Positions 33,168 to 42,299 of a stretch of DNA of 64,000 nucleotides are shown piece after piece. Below the pieces are notes generated by a model. That model did not search any database. It had not been told where the DNA came from and worked only from the letters and a program-made list of their open reading frames with translations. A program made the position numbers and the translations under genes. Location: assembly GCF_041893525.1 (NCBI RefSeq), contig NZ_CP169068.1; one strand, written 5' to 3'. This DNA comes from Phaeobacter bryozoorum. GTDB lineage: Bacteria; Pseudomonadota; Alphaproteobacteria; Rhodobacterales; Rhodobacteraceae. Position 1 is the stretch's first letter. Each line of letters begins with the position of its first letter.

Positions 33168-33659
33168 TTAGAAGGCTTCGGGGCATGCCTCACGCGCCAT
33201 ATGGTCCAGAACGGCATTCACGAATTTCGGCTCCTTGCCCTCTGGAAAGAAGGCCCGCGCGATGTCCACGAACTCATTGATCACCACCTTGGGCGGTGTC
33301 TTGCCTGTCAACATCTCAGAACCCGCGGCCCGGAACAGGGCGCGCAGCGTCGGGTCGATCCGTGCAATCGGCCATTTGGCCACCAGTGCGCGGTCCGTCA
33401 TCTGGTCGATCTTGGCCTGATTAATGACTGCGCCCTCGATCAGCTTGCGAAAGCTTTTCGGATCGCCCTCTGCCATCTCGTCGCCTTCGTAGACCGCCCC
33501 AAAACGGTGGTCCTCAAATTCGACGATGACCTTGTCGAAAGACAGGTTGCTATGTTCCATCTGAAACAGCGCCTGCACGGCATAGAGCCGCGACGCTGAT
33601 TTCATTTTATGCTTGTCGCTGCCCTTGCGAGCGGCGCCCTGGCTTTCCGAAGTGGTCAT
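33168..33659 (-). CDS. nusB: Transcription antitermination factor NusB
   Basis: All-helical RNA-binding protein that with NusE binds boxA of rRNA leaders. It has 163 residues. SASRLYAVQALFQME near residue 22, the central RALVAKWPIARIDPTLRALFR, and the C-terminal PPKVVINEFVDIARAF and KFVNAVLDHMAR segments are typical. It overlaps ribH by four bases, the common ribH-nusB coupling. Confidence 0.96.
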   Translation of the reverse strand: MTTSESQGAARKGSDKHKMKSASRLYAVQALFQMEHSNLSFDKVIVEFEDHRFGAVYEGDEMAEGDPKSFRKLIEGAVINQAKIDQMTDRALVAKWPIARIDPTLRALFRAAGSEMLTGKTPPKVVINEFVDIARAFFPEGKEPKFVNAVLDHMAREACPEAF

Positions 33660-34207
33660 ACGGTGGTGGGTCCATTGTCTGAGTTGGCCAGTCTGATGGC
33701 CTCGGAAGGGGCTTTGAAGCCGACTCCCTTGGTTTGGGCGCCCCATTTACGCGTCAGCGCGATCAGATGCAAGGCCGCAGCCGCAGCACCGCCACCTTTG
33801 TTCTGATCGTTCACATCGGCGCGGACCTCCGCCTGCTTGCGGTTTTCCACCGTCAGGATGCCATTGCCGATGCACAGCCCCTGTAGCCCCATCAACTGAA
33901 TCGCGCGGCTGCTGTCGTTGCAGACGGTTTCATAATGGGTTGTTTCGCCACGGATCACGCAGCCCAGAGCCACGTAGCCGTCGAAGTTAGAGCTGCGGTC
34001 GGCAATCGCGATCGCGGTCGGCACCTCCAGCGCACCCGGCACTTCGATCAGTTCGCAGGTGCCGCCGACGGCTTCGATCTCGGCCTGGGCGCCGGCCACC
34101 AGATTGTCGGCGATATCCTTGTAATAAGGCGCGACCACGATCAGCAGCTTGACCGGTTTGTCGAATGTCGGACGGTCCAGCGTATAGTGAGTTTCATGTG
34201 CAGCCAT
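33656..34207 (-). CDS. ribH: 6,7-dimethyl-8-ribityllumazine synthase
   Basis: Penultimate enzyme of riboflavin synthesis. It has 183 residues. LIEVPGALEVPTAIAIA, VALGCVIRGETTHYETVC (with the catalytic His in HYE) and GNGILTVENRKQAEVR are the family signatures. It starts one base after the ribB stop. Confidence 0.97.
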   Translation of the reverse strand: MAAHETHYTLDRPTFDKPVKLLIVVAPYYKDIADNLVAGAQAEIEAVGGTCELIEVPGALEVPTAIAIADRSSNFDGYVALGCVIRGETTHYETVCNDSSRAIQLMGLQGLCIGNGILTVENRKQAEVRADVNDQNKGGGAAAAALHLIALTRKWGAQTKGVGFKAPSEAIRLANSDNGPTTV

Positions 34208-34208
34208 A

Positions 34209-35330
34209 TCAAGCGTCCTTCAGAAGAGGTTTGGTGCCAACGATGCTCAGGCCGTAGGCGTCAAGTCCAACATAGGTGGTCGAGGGCGAATCCGTCAGCA
34301 ATACCAGCTCATGCAGACCCATTTTGGACAGGATCTGCGCGCCCAGCCCGGTCTGCTTGATGGTGCGCGGGCCTTCGTCGTCCTGCGCATAGAGCGAATT
34401 GCGCGGCTCGCGGAACAGGCAGACGACGCCGCGCCCCTCGGCCGCGATCAGTTCCATCGCGCGCGGCAGCTGTCGGCCCGATTTGGGACCAAGTCCCAGA
34501 AGATCCGTTGCCTCATGCAGCGCATGGGTGCGGGTCAGGACCGGTTCAGGGGTGGTGATATCGCCCTTGGTCATCACCACATGTTCAATGCCGTGGGTCT
34601 GGTCGGTAAACAGGCGCAGTTCCCAATCGCCACCGATTTCAGACGTGACGGTCTTGCGCGAGGTCTCCACCACCAGATTGTCGTTGCGCGCGCGGTAGGC
34701 AATCAGATCACTGATGGTGCCGATTTTAAGCCCGTGCGTCCGGGCAAAATCGACCAGCTCCGGCAGCCGCGACATGGTGCCATCCTCATTCATGATCTCG
34801 CAGATCACGCCCGAGGGGTTCAGACCAGCCAGACGAGAGATATCAACCGCCGCCTCGGTATGGCCTGCGCGCACCAGCACACCGCCGCGTTTGGCCCGCA
34901 GCGGAAACACATGCCCCGGTGTCGCCAGCGCGGCCATCGTGTTGCTCTCGTCAATGGCCGCCGCCACGGTCAGTGCACGGTCGGCAGCGGAAATCCCGGT
35001 CGAGACACCTTCGCGGGCTTCGATCGACACGGTGAAAGCTGTTTCATGGCGCGAAGAATTGTTCACCGCCATCATCGGCAGCCCCAGCGCATCGACCCGC
35101 TCCGCCGTCATCGGAAGACAGATCAGACCGCGTCCGTGAGTCGCCATAAAGTTGATCGCCGCAGCATCCGCAAATTCGGCGGCAATCACCAGATCGCCCT
35201 CATTTTCGCGGTCCTCGTGATCGACCAGGATGAACATCCGCCCCTGACGGGCCTCTTCGATGATCTCTTCAATAGGGCTGATTGCGTCACGCAACTGGGC
35301 TTCAATCGGCCCCGGTGTTTCAAAGCTCAT
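34209..35330 (-). CDS. ribB: 3,4-dihydroxy-2-butanone 4-phosphate synthase with degenerate GTP-cyclohydrolase-II-like domain
   Basis: A 373-residue two-domain protein. The N half is RibB: DHEDRENEGDLVIAAE (metal site, about residue 37) and EAREGVSTGISAADR. The C half (about 215-373) has the size and fold pattern of RibA, but the zinc-binding Cys triad and the GTP-binding RQEGRGIGL loop are replaced (CLFREPRNSLY). So it should make DHBP but not open GTP; a separate RibA is expected elsewhere in the genome. Confidence 0.93.
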   Translation of the reverse strand: MSFETPGPIEAQLRDAISPIEEIIEEARQGRMFILVDHEDRENEGDLVIAAEFADAAAINFMATHGRGLICLPMTAERVDALGLPMMAVNNSSRHETAFTVSIEAREGVSTGISAADRALTVAAAIDESNTMAALATPGHVFPLRAKRGGVLVRAGHTEAAVDISRLAGLNPSGVICEIMNEDGTMSRLPELVDFARTHGLKIGTISDLIAYRARNDNLVVETSRKTVTSEIGGDWELRLFTDQTHGIEHVVMTKGDITTPEPVLTRTHALHEATDLLGLGPKSGRQLPRAMELIAAEGRGVVCLFREPRNSLYAQDDEGPRTIKQTGLGAQILSKMGLHELVLLTDSPSTTYVGLDAYGLSIVGTKPLLKDA

Positions 35331-35590
35331 TCAGGCAACCTTTCGGTGGGCAGTCGTGGACAATGGTCAGTGCGACCTCCACAACCCCGAGCAAGGCCGT
35401 GGATACCCCAGCGGGATAGACCAGCCGCAGCGTAAATACCAGCCCCGCTTGCGGCAGCCCATGTTCCGGACGCGGCGTCGCGGTGGCGCGTTCCCCTGTC
35501 AGAGGCTGTTTCAGGGTCAGCGGTTGCGGCGGCAGATGGCCCCTTGCACAGGCACGACGCAGCCACGGCAAAGGTCAAACTGCGCCGCAA
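35320..35590 (-). CDS. Tentative small exported protein, possibly frameshifted, just before ribB
   Basis: A TTG at 35590 has GAGGGGAG well placed upstream and begins a signal-peptide-like stretch (LRRSLTFAVAASCLCKGPSAAA). That frame continues to 35327, with a TGA overlapping the ribB ATG, but its second half has poor codon composition. The neighbouring frame (ending 35320, 11 nt into ribB) has better third-position GC and a more natural sequence (GLVFTLRLVYPAGVSTALLG). One extra base near 35510 would join signal and body. Function unknown and gene reality uncertain. Confidence 0.35.
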
Positions 35591-35623
35591 GATCAGCTCC
35601 CCTCGTCGCGGGAGATCGCTGAC

Positions 35624-35698
35624 GCGCGCCGCCCCTGCGGCGCGCCACGCCCAACGCCTGAGACGGCATCCGCGATGCCGGGGAACGGGGGCGGGAGC
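35624..35698 (+). repeat. Structured intergenic repeat, copy B
   Basis: Hairpin GCGCGCCGC-ccct-GCGGCGCGC (35624-35645), three bases, GCCCAAC (35649-35655), hairpin GGCATC-cgc-GATGCC (35665-35679), then GGGGAAC and GGGCGGGAGC (35689-35698). Same element order as copy A (10390-10460). It lies between ribE and the tentative gene before ribB. Confidence 0.6.
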
Positions 35699-35757
35699 CT
35701 TTTGCGACGCCCTAGGCAGACAGCCCCAGATTGCACGGGGGCGCGCGTGAAAGAGGC

Positions 35758-36351
35758 TCAGCCCTGCTCGTTCAGCCGGGCCACGTAACGGGCCAGCGTG
35801 TCGATCTCAAGATTCACCGCATCGCCAATCGCGACATCCCCCCAGGTCGTCACTTCCTTAGTGTGCGGGATGAAGTTGATGCCGAAATCACATCCGTCGA
35901 CATCATTCACAGTCAGCGAGGTGCCATTCAGCGCCACCGATCCCTTTGGCGCGATAAAGCGCGCCAGCTCCTGTGGCGCGCGCAAAGTCACGCGGGTGCT
36001 GTCCCCTTCATCGCGGAGATCCACCACCTCGGCCACGCCATCGACATGCCCCGACACGATATGGCCGCCCAGCTCATCACCGACCTTCAGCGCGCGTTCC
36101 AGATTGACGCGCTTGCCCAGGGTCCAGCCGTTGCCGCCGATATTGGTCTTGGACACGGTCTCGGCAGAGATCTGCACATCATACCAATCCTCCCCCAGTG
36201 CGATCACCGTCAGGCAGACACCGTCAGAGGCGATCGAGGCCCCGATGTCGATGGTTGCAGTGTCATAGCCGGTCTTGATCCGCGCCCGCAGGTCGCCCTG
36301 CTGCTCCAGCTCGGTGATGATGCCGATATCGGTGACGATGCCTGTGAACAT
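35758..36351 (-). CDS. ribE: Riboflavin synthase, alpha subunit
   Basis: Dismutates two lumazine molecules to riboflavin. It has 197 residues. Two lumazine-binding repeats: the first with MFTGIVTDIG and SDGVCLTVIAL, the second with GHIVSGHVDG and NGTSLTVNDVDG. It is transcribed towards ribB-ribH-nusB. ribD, normally just upstream, is 5 kb away beyond the capsule genes. Confidence 0.97.
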   Translation of the reverse strand: MFTGIVTDIGIITELEQQGDLRARIKTGYDTATIDIGASIASDGVCLTVIALGEDWYDVQISAETVSKTNIGGNGWTLGKRVNLERALKVGDELGGHIVSGHVDGVAEVVDLRDEGDSTRVTLRAPQELARFIAPKGSVALNGTSLTVNDVDGCDFGINFIPHTKEVTTWGDVAIGDAVNLEIDTLARYVARLNEQG

Positions 36352-36605
36352 GGGCGGGCTCCTGCAGGTTGCAAATGCGGTTATGGCCGTCTTGATCGGC
36401 AGGCGCCTCTCTGGTAGCCATTGGACCGCCGCGCGGCAAGCCCCGCTGTTGCCGGATAGGCGCGCCCGGGCCCCTGTGGCGCAGAACAGGCCGCCACTGG
36501 GCTTGCCTCGCCCAGCCGCGCCAGCCTACCCTCGCGCGGAAAGATGGTTAAATCCGATTAGGGGTTAAGCCATTGTTTGTACAATCGGGATATATTCGGC
36601 CCATT

Positions 36606-37898
36606 ATGCACAAGACCGACCATCCACAACGCTCCTTTTTGTTTCTGCAAGGGCCTCATGGCCCGTTCTTTGCCAGCCTGGCAGAGATGTTGCAGGCTGC
36701 GGGCTCAGACGTGTGGCGGGTGGGGTTCAATGCCGGCGATCAGGCCTTCTGGCGTGACCGGGCCGGCTACCTGCCCTATCGCGGCACCCCGCAGGATTGG
36801 CCCGCCCATCTGGACACGATGCTGGACGACAAGAAGATCACCGATCTGGTGCTCTACGGCGATACCCGCCCGATCCACGCCAAGGCGGTGAGCATCGCGC
36901 GGAGCCGCGGCATCCGGGTACATGTCTTCGAGGAAGGCTATCTGCGCCCCTATTGGGTCACCTATGAGCGGGACGGCTCCAACGGCAACTCGCGGCTGAT
37001 GGACATGCCCGTGGAGCAAATGACCGCAGCGCTTGCGCTCTCCGATATGGAGGCGCCGCTGCCCCCTTCACATTGGGGCGATACCCGGCAACATGTCTTC
37101 TACGGCGCGCTTTACCACGGCTGTGTCATGCTGCTCAATCAGGGGTACCGCCAGTTCCGCCCGCATCGGGCGCTGCCGGTCACCCGCGAATTTCAGCTCT
37201 ATCTGCGCCGCCTGCTGCTGATGCCAATTCAGGCGCTGGAACGCAGATTGGCGACCCGGCGCATCCGCAACGGCGGCTTTCCCTATCATCTGGCCCTGCT
37301 GCAACTGGAACATGACAGCGCCTTTCAGGAGCATTCCCCCTTTGCCAGCCTCACAGATTTCCTGACCGAGGTGTTCCAGGGCTTTGCCGAGGGCGCGCCG
37401 CGCCATCACCATCTGGTGGTCAAGGCGCATCCGCTGGAAGATGGCCGTGTTCCGATCCGGCGCGCGGTGCGCCAGCTGGCAAAACACTATGGGCTGGAAC
37501 ACCGCGTCCACTACGTGCGTGGCGGCAAGCTCGCCGCCCTCCTGAACGAGGCCCGCACAGCGGTCACAGTGAATTCAACGGCCGGCCAGCAGGTACTCTG
37601 GCGCGGCATCCCGCTAAAGGTGTTTGGCAAGGCGGTCTACGACAAGCCCGAATTTGTCTCCACCCAACCCCTGCAGGAGTTCTTTGCCGCGCCCGCACGA
37701 CCCGACAATCGCGCCTACAAGGATTATCGCCGCTATCTTCTGGAAACCTCGCAGCTCCCTGGTGGCTTCTACTCCCGCAAGGGCCGCCGCCAGCTGCTGC
37801 GGCAGGTGGTGGATATGATGCTGGCGCCGGAGGACCCCTATCAGGCGCTGATCCAGGGGACAGCGGCACCGCGGCAACAGTTGCGTGTGGTGAACTGA
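36606..37898 (+). CDS. kpsS: Capsule polysaccharide export/biosynthesis protein KpsS
   Basis: Predicted Kdo transferase that with KpsC builds the poly-Kdo linker joining group 2-type capsules to a lipid anchor at the inner membrane. It has 430 residues from ATG 36606; a TTG at 36573 would add 11. FLFLQGPHGPFFASLAEML at the N terminus, the HVFEEGYLRPYWVTYERDG motif (about residue 110) and KAHPLEDGR mark the family. Upstream is 250 nt to ribE on the other strand, so it likely has its own promoter. Confidence 0.9.
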   Translation: MHKTDHPQRSFLFLQGPHGPFFASLAEMLQAAGSDVWRVGFNAGDQAFWRDRAGYLPYRGTPQDWPAHLDTMLDDKKITDLVLYGDTRPIHAKAVSIARSRGIRVHVFEEGYLRPYWVTYERDGSNGNSRLMDMPVEQMTAALALSDMEAPLPPSHWGDTRQHVFYGALYHGCVMLLNQGYRQFRPHRALPVTREFQLYLRRLLLMPIQALERRLATRRIRNGGFPYHLALLQLEHDSAFQEHSPFASLTDFLTEVFQGFAEGAPRHHHLVVKAHPLEDGRVPIRRAVRQLAKHYGLEHRVHYVRGGKLAALLNEARTAVTVNSTAGQQVLWRGIPLKVFGKAVYDKPEFVSTQPLQEFFAAPARPDNRAYKDYRRYLLETSQLPGGFYSRKGRRQLLRQVVDMMLAPEDPYQALIQGTAAPRQQLRVVN

Positions 37899-37994
37899 CG
37901 AGCCAGACCTCCAAGGCTGGATTTTTCCAAAACACTGCGCTAGCTTGGCCTTAAAACTTGAGGCAGAACAATAATAGGTCGAGGAGACCGAGCA

Positions 37995-39131
37995 GTGAAA
38001 ACCGTTCCCTTGCAATGGGCGCGCCCGGTTGCAATTCTGGCCGCAGTCACGCTGGCAGCATCCTGTGGCCTGCCCCAGGTCGGCCCGAACAAGCGTCAGA
38101 TCTATGCCGGTTCCGTGCAAAAAGAAGGCGATGCCTTCATTGTATCGGTCAATGATCGCGTGACCCGCGCCACCGCCGTTGTCCCGGCGCTTGGCTTTTC
38201 CGAAAGCTTCCGCAGCGCCGGTCAGCTGACCTCCGACGTGATCCGCCCCGGTGACGTTCTGGGCCTCACCGTCTGGGAAAACGTCGATGACGGGCTCTTG
38301 GCGGCAGAGGCCACCAATGCCACGGTGCTGGAAGAGGTGCAGGTCGACAGCGCCGGCTTTATCTTCGTGCCATATGCCGGTCGGCTGCGCGCCTCAGGCA
38401 ATACGCCGGATCAGCTGCGCCGCACCATCACCAAGAAACTCGAAGATCAGACCCCCGACCCGCAGGTTCAGGTCCGCCGCCTCGCAGGCGATGGCGCCAC
38501 TGTCAGCCTGACCGGGGCTGTCGGAGGACAGGGGGTTTACGCGATCGAACGTCCGACACGGACGCTGGCCACCATGCTGGCCCGCGCTGGCGGCGTCGCG
38601 ATTGAGCCGGAAAACGCCCAGATCACCGTTATTCGTGGTGCGGAGCGCGGTACCATCTGGTTCCAGGATCTGTTCAAACACCCCGAGCTGGACATCGCCC
38701 TGCGCGGCGGCGACAAGATCCTTGTGGAAGAGGACAGTCGCTCCTTTACTGCTTTGGGCGCAACCAGCGCGCAGGCGCGTGTCCCGTTTGAAAGCCAGAA
38801 CCTGTCCGCACTTGAGGCCATCGCCCAGGTCGGCGGTCTGGTCTCCACCGCGTCAGATCCGACAGGCGTCTTCGTCTTGCGCAATGAGCCTGCGGAAATC
38901 GCCAATCAGGTGCTCGGGCGCAACGATCTGATCGGGGCACAGCGGCTGGTCTACGTGCTGAACCTGACCAAGCCCAACGGGTTGTTCGTGGCGCGCGACT
39001 TCGTGATCCGCGATGCCGACACGCTCTATGTGACCGAGGCACCCTACGCCCAGTGGACCAAGACCATCTCGCTTCTGGCCAGCCCGCTGGCGCCAATCGC
39101 CAGCGTCGAAAGTTTGGCCAGCGGCGGCTGA
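37995..39131 (+). CDS. Polysaccharide export lipoprotein (Wza/KpsD-like)
   Basis: A 378-residue outer-membrane-type lipoprotein: signal peptide with lipobox LAASC (Cys about residue 24), a Poly_export domain (SDVIRPGDVLGLTVWENV, about 85-170), then SLBB domains (GDGATVSLTGAVGGQGVYAI and the region after 230). It should form the export channel for the capsule. GTG 37995 is the start, with GAGGAG nine bases upstream. Shorter than KpsD of enterobacteria. Confidence 0.88.
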   Translation: MKTVPLQWARPVAILAAVTLAASCGLPQVGPNKRQIYAGSVQKEGDAFIVSVNDRVTRATAVVPALGFSESFRSAGQLTSDVIRPGDVLGLTVWENVDDGLLAAEATNATVLEEVQVDSAGFIFVPYAGRLRASGNTPDQLRRTITKKLEDQTPDPQVQVRRLAGDGATVSLTGAVGGQGVYAIERPTRTLATMLARAGGVAIEPENAQITVIRGAERGTIWFQDLFKHPELDIALRGGDKILVEEDSRSFTALGATSAQARVPFESQNLSALEAIAQVGGLVSTASDPTGVFVLRNEPAEIANQVLGRNDLIGAQRLVYVLNLTKPNGLFVARDFVIRDADTLYVTEAPYAQWTKTISLLASPLAPIASVESLASGG

Positions 39132-39135
39132 TGAC

Positions 39136-41166
39136 ATGACGGGAACAGACCCGACGACAAGGGCCGGGGGCATCCGCTCCCGGCTTTACTATTTCAACGC
39201 CGGTTTCCTGCGCCAGCGGCGGCTGCGGCGCATCCTGTCACTGGCGGGCTATGACCTGCGGCTGGGCAAGCCGACGGCAGAGGATCTTGTCGCGGTCTGG
39301 GGCAATGCCGATACCGCTCATCGTGGTCTGGCCGTGGCGGCGGCACAGGGCTGTGGCCTGCTGCGGGTCGAAGACGCGTTTCTGCGCTCGATCCATCCCG
39401 GCCGTGAGGGAGAGCCGCCGCTGGGCTTGCTGCTCGACCGGTCAGGGTTGCATTTCGATCCCGCTACCCCCTCGGATCTGGAGCAGCTGCTGGCCACGCA
39501 CCCGCTGGATGACAGCGCGCTGATGCGCCGCGCCCGGCGCGCGATTGCCCGGCTCCAGGACGCCCATCTGAGCAAATACAACGCCTATTCGCCAAACGCG
39601 CCGGTGCCGGAACCGGGTTATGTTCTGGTGATTGATCAGGCCCGCGGCGACGCCTCCGTCCGCGCATCCACCCCTCATGAAGGGACCGATCACGCGCGTT
39701 TTCAGGAGATGCTTTACTATGCGCAGGACGAACATCCCGGCGCCCGCATCATCATCAAATCCCATCCGGAGGACCGCGCAGGTCATCGCCCCGGTTACTA
39801 TACCGCCGCAGACGCGCAGAGACGGGTCGAGATCCTTGATGCGCTGGTCTCGCCCTGGGCGCTGCTGGAGGGCGCCATCGCCGTTTATACCGTGTCTTCG
39901 CAGATGGGGTTCGAGGCCATCCTCTGCGGTCACAAACCCCGCGTTTTTGGTCAGCCCTTCTACGCGGGCTGGGGCCTCAGCGAGGATGAATTCCCGATCA
40001 CCCGGCGCCAGCGCCGCCTGACCCGCGCGCAGCTGTTTGCGGCGGCGATGATCCTCTATCCGACCTGGTACAGCCCCTATCACGACCGGCTCTGCGAGCT
40101 GGAGGAGGTGATCGACGCGCTGGAGGCCGAAGCCCGCGCTTGGCAGCAGGATCGCGCAGGCTGGATCGCCTCAGGAATGCGGCTGTGGAAACGACGGCCG
40201 CTGCAACAGTTCTTTGGCCGCTACCGACGTCTGCGGTTTAGCGACAGCCCCAAGGTCGCGCGCGCCAGCGGGCGCAACTGGATGATCTGGGCCGGGCGCA
40301 CCGGCACCGGGCAATCTCCGGGCGCCCATCGTGTCGAGGACGGGTTTCTGCGGTCCCGCGGGCTGGGGGCGGCGCTGGTGCCGCCACTGTCGCTGGTCGT
40401 CGACCGGCAGGGTATCTACTACGATCCGCATCAGCCCAGCGACCTGGAAGACCTGATCGCCGCCCGCGCGACCCTGACCGCCCAGCAGCAACAGCGCGCC
40501 GAGAACCTGACCCGGCGGCTGGTGCAGGACAGCCTGTCGAAATACAACCTCGGCGGAACGGTCCCGAACCTGCCCGAGGGGCACCGCATTCTCGTGGTCG
40601 GACAGGTGGCAGATGATGCCTCGGTCCGTCTGGGATGTGAGAAAATCGCAACCAATGCCGACCTGCTGCGGGCGGCCCGTGCGGCCAACCCGGACGCCGT
40701 GCTGATCTACAAGCCGCACCCGGATGTGGAGGCCGGGCTGCGCGACGGCAGCATCGCCGCCGAGGGGCTGGCGGATGTGGTCGCGCCCGACAGTGACCCG
40801 ATGGCGCTTCTTGACATGGTGCATGAGGTCTGGACGATGACCTCGCTTCTGGGCTTTGAAGCGCTGCTGCGTGGGGTCAAGGTGACCACGGTTGGCGCAC
40901 CGTTCTATGCGGGCTGGGGGCTGACCCGGGATCTGGGCGCGGTGCCCGTTGCCCGACGGCAGGCCCGCCCCTCCCTGATGGGGTTGGTCCATGCCGCGCT
41001 GATTGATTATCCGCGCTATGTGGATCCGGTCAGCGGCCTGCCCTGTCAGGTCGAACTGGTGGTGGAGCGGCTGGCGAAGGGCGATATTCCTGCCCCGGGC
41101 ACCGCCACCCGGACCCTGGCAAAGCTTCAGGGGCTATTCTCCACCTATGCGCATCTCTGGCGCTAG
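39136..41166 (+). CDS. kpsC: Capsule biosynthesis protein KpsC, dual Kdo-transferase
   Basis: A 676-residue protein made of two related glycosyltransferase halves (about 20-330 and 350-660). Each has VEDxFLRS followed by a LDRSGLHFDP/VDRQGIYYDP motif, a KSHPED/KPHPDVE motif, and FYAGWGL (about residues 274 and 590). This matches KpsC, which adds alternating beta-Kdo residues on phosphatidylglycerol. It follows the export lipoprotein by four bases. The ABC transporter genes kpsM and kpsT are not here. Confidence 0.92.
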   Translation: MTGTDPTTRAGGIRSRLYYFNAGFLRQRRLRRILSLAGYDLRLGKPTAEDLVAVWGNADTAHRGLAVAAAQGCGLLRVEDAFLRSIHPGREGEPPLGLLLDRSGLHFDPATPSDLEQLLATHPLDDSALMRRARRAIARLQDAHLSKYNAYSPNAPVPEPGYVLVIDQARGDASVRASTPHEGTDHARFQEMLYYAQDEHPGARIIIKSHPEDRAGHRPGYYTAADAQRRVEILDALVSPWALLEGAIAVYTVSSQMGFEAILCGHKPRVFGQPFYAGWGLSEDEFPITRRQRRLTRAQLFAAAMILYPTWYSPYHDRLCELEEVIDALEAEARAWQQDRAGWIASGMRLWKRRPLQQFFGRYRRLRFSDSPKVARASGRNWMIWAGRTGTGQSPGAHRVEDGFLRSRGLGAALVPPLSLVVDRQGIYYDPHQPSDLEDLIAARATLTAQQQQRAENLTRRLVQDSLSKYNLGGTVPNLPEGHRILVVGQVADDASVRLGCEKIATNADLLRAARAANPDAVLIYKPHPDVEAGLRDGSIAAEGLADVVAPDSDPMALLDMVHEVWTMTSLLGFEALLRGVKVTTVGAPFYAGWGLTRDLGAVPVARRQARPSLMGLVHAALIDYPRYVDPVSGLPCQVELVVERLAKGDIPAPGTATRTLAKLQGLFSTYAHLWR

Positions 41167-41185
41167 GCTGCTGCCATTAGGCGAC

Positions 41186-42285
41186 CTAGCCCAGTGAACG
41201 GGCCCAACGGTGCTGGATATCTGCCCCAACGGGACGCATGTCGATCAGATCAAAGCGCGGCGCATCGGCCAAACCCTTTAGGCCCATGCTGCCAATTGAG
41301 GACAGACCATCACCCCCGATGGCCAGCCCGGCAGTGAAGCCAATCAGCTCATCCACCAGATCCTGCGCCAGAAGCGAGGCTGCAAGCGCGCTGCCGCCTT
41401 CGCAGAAGACGCGTGTCAGACCCGCCTGCCCCAGCTGCTGCAAGACATCAGCCGCATCCAGCTGCTGACCCTCTGCGGCGCAGGGCAGCAACCGCGCGCC
41501 CAACCCTTCCCAGGCGCGCAGGCGCTCAGCATCGGCGCCGCTCCCATGGCAGATCCAGACCGGGATATTGCGTGCACTGCGTGCCAGCTGCCCCATCAGC
41601 GGCAGGTCGAGATGTCGCGAAATCACCACCCGCACGGGCTGACGGCTCACCCCAAGATCCCGCACGGTCAGTGACGGGTCATCCGCACGGGCAGTCCCAC
41701 CACCCACCATCACCGCATCATGGCGTGCCCGCATCGCGTGGACGGCACGGCGGGCCTCGGGTCCGGTGATCCATTTGCTCTCGCCCGCAGCGGTGGCAAT
41801 ACGGCCATCAAAGCTGCTCGCAAGCTTCAGCGTCACAAAGGGGCGCCCTTGTTCCGTCTTCAGAAAAAAACCGGCATGATCCCGCGCTGCCGCGTCCGAG
41901 CACACCCCGGTGGTGACCTCGATACCGGCATCGCGCAGCATCGCAAACCCGTGGCCTGAAACCCGTGGATCACTATCTTCCATGGCTGCCACCACCCGCG
42001 CCACGCCAGCGTCGATCAGGGCCTGAGCACAGGGAGGTGTCTTACCGGTATGAGAACAGGGTTCCAGCGAGACATAGGCGGTAGCGCCGCGCGCCAGTGC
42101 GCGGCCTGGCGCAATGCCTCGGTCTCCGCATGAGGGCGCCCCCCCGGCTGGGTCCAGCCCCGGCCGACAATGCGGCCTTTGCGCACGATCACACAGCCGA
42201 CAGCCGGGTTCGGCCAGCATTGCCCCTGCCCCCGTCGTCCCAGCGACAGGGCCAGCGACATATAGCGCGTATCCCCAGCCCGCAT
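41186..42285 (-). pseudogene. ribD: Riboflavin deaminase/reductase RibD with a frame break in the deaminase domain
   Basis: RibD deaminates and reduces the GTP-derived pyrimidine in riboflavin synthesis. The N-terminal deaminase start (ATG 42285; SLALSLGRRG, WPNPAVGC, and HAE zinc motif) is read in one frame; the rest of the deaminase (PCSHTGKTPPC zinc motif) and the whole reductase domain (KLASSFDGRIATAAGESKWITG) are read in another, to TAA-type stop at 41186. The frames join if one base is added at about 42101-42104. As given, no full protein can be made. A GTG at 42303 overlapping the nrdR stop is an alternative start. Probably a sequencing indel. Confidence 0.9.
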
Positions 42286-42299
42286 CCGTCCGGAGGCGT

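Noticed and set aside
35331..35757. FMN riboswitch before ribB
   Set aside because: I looked for the conserved FMN aptamer segments on the minus strand and did not find them; the space holds repeat B and a tentative gene.
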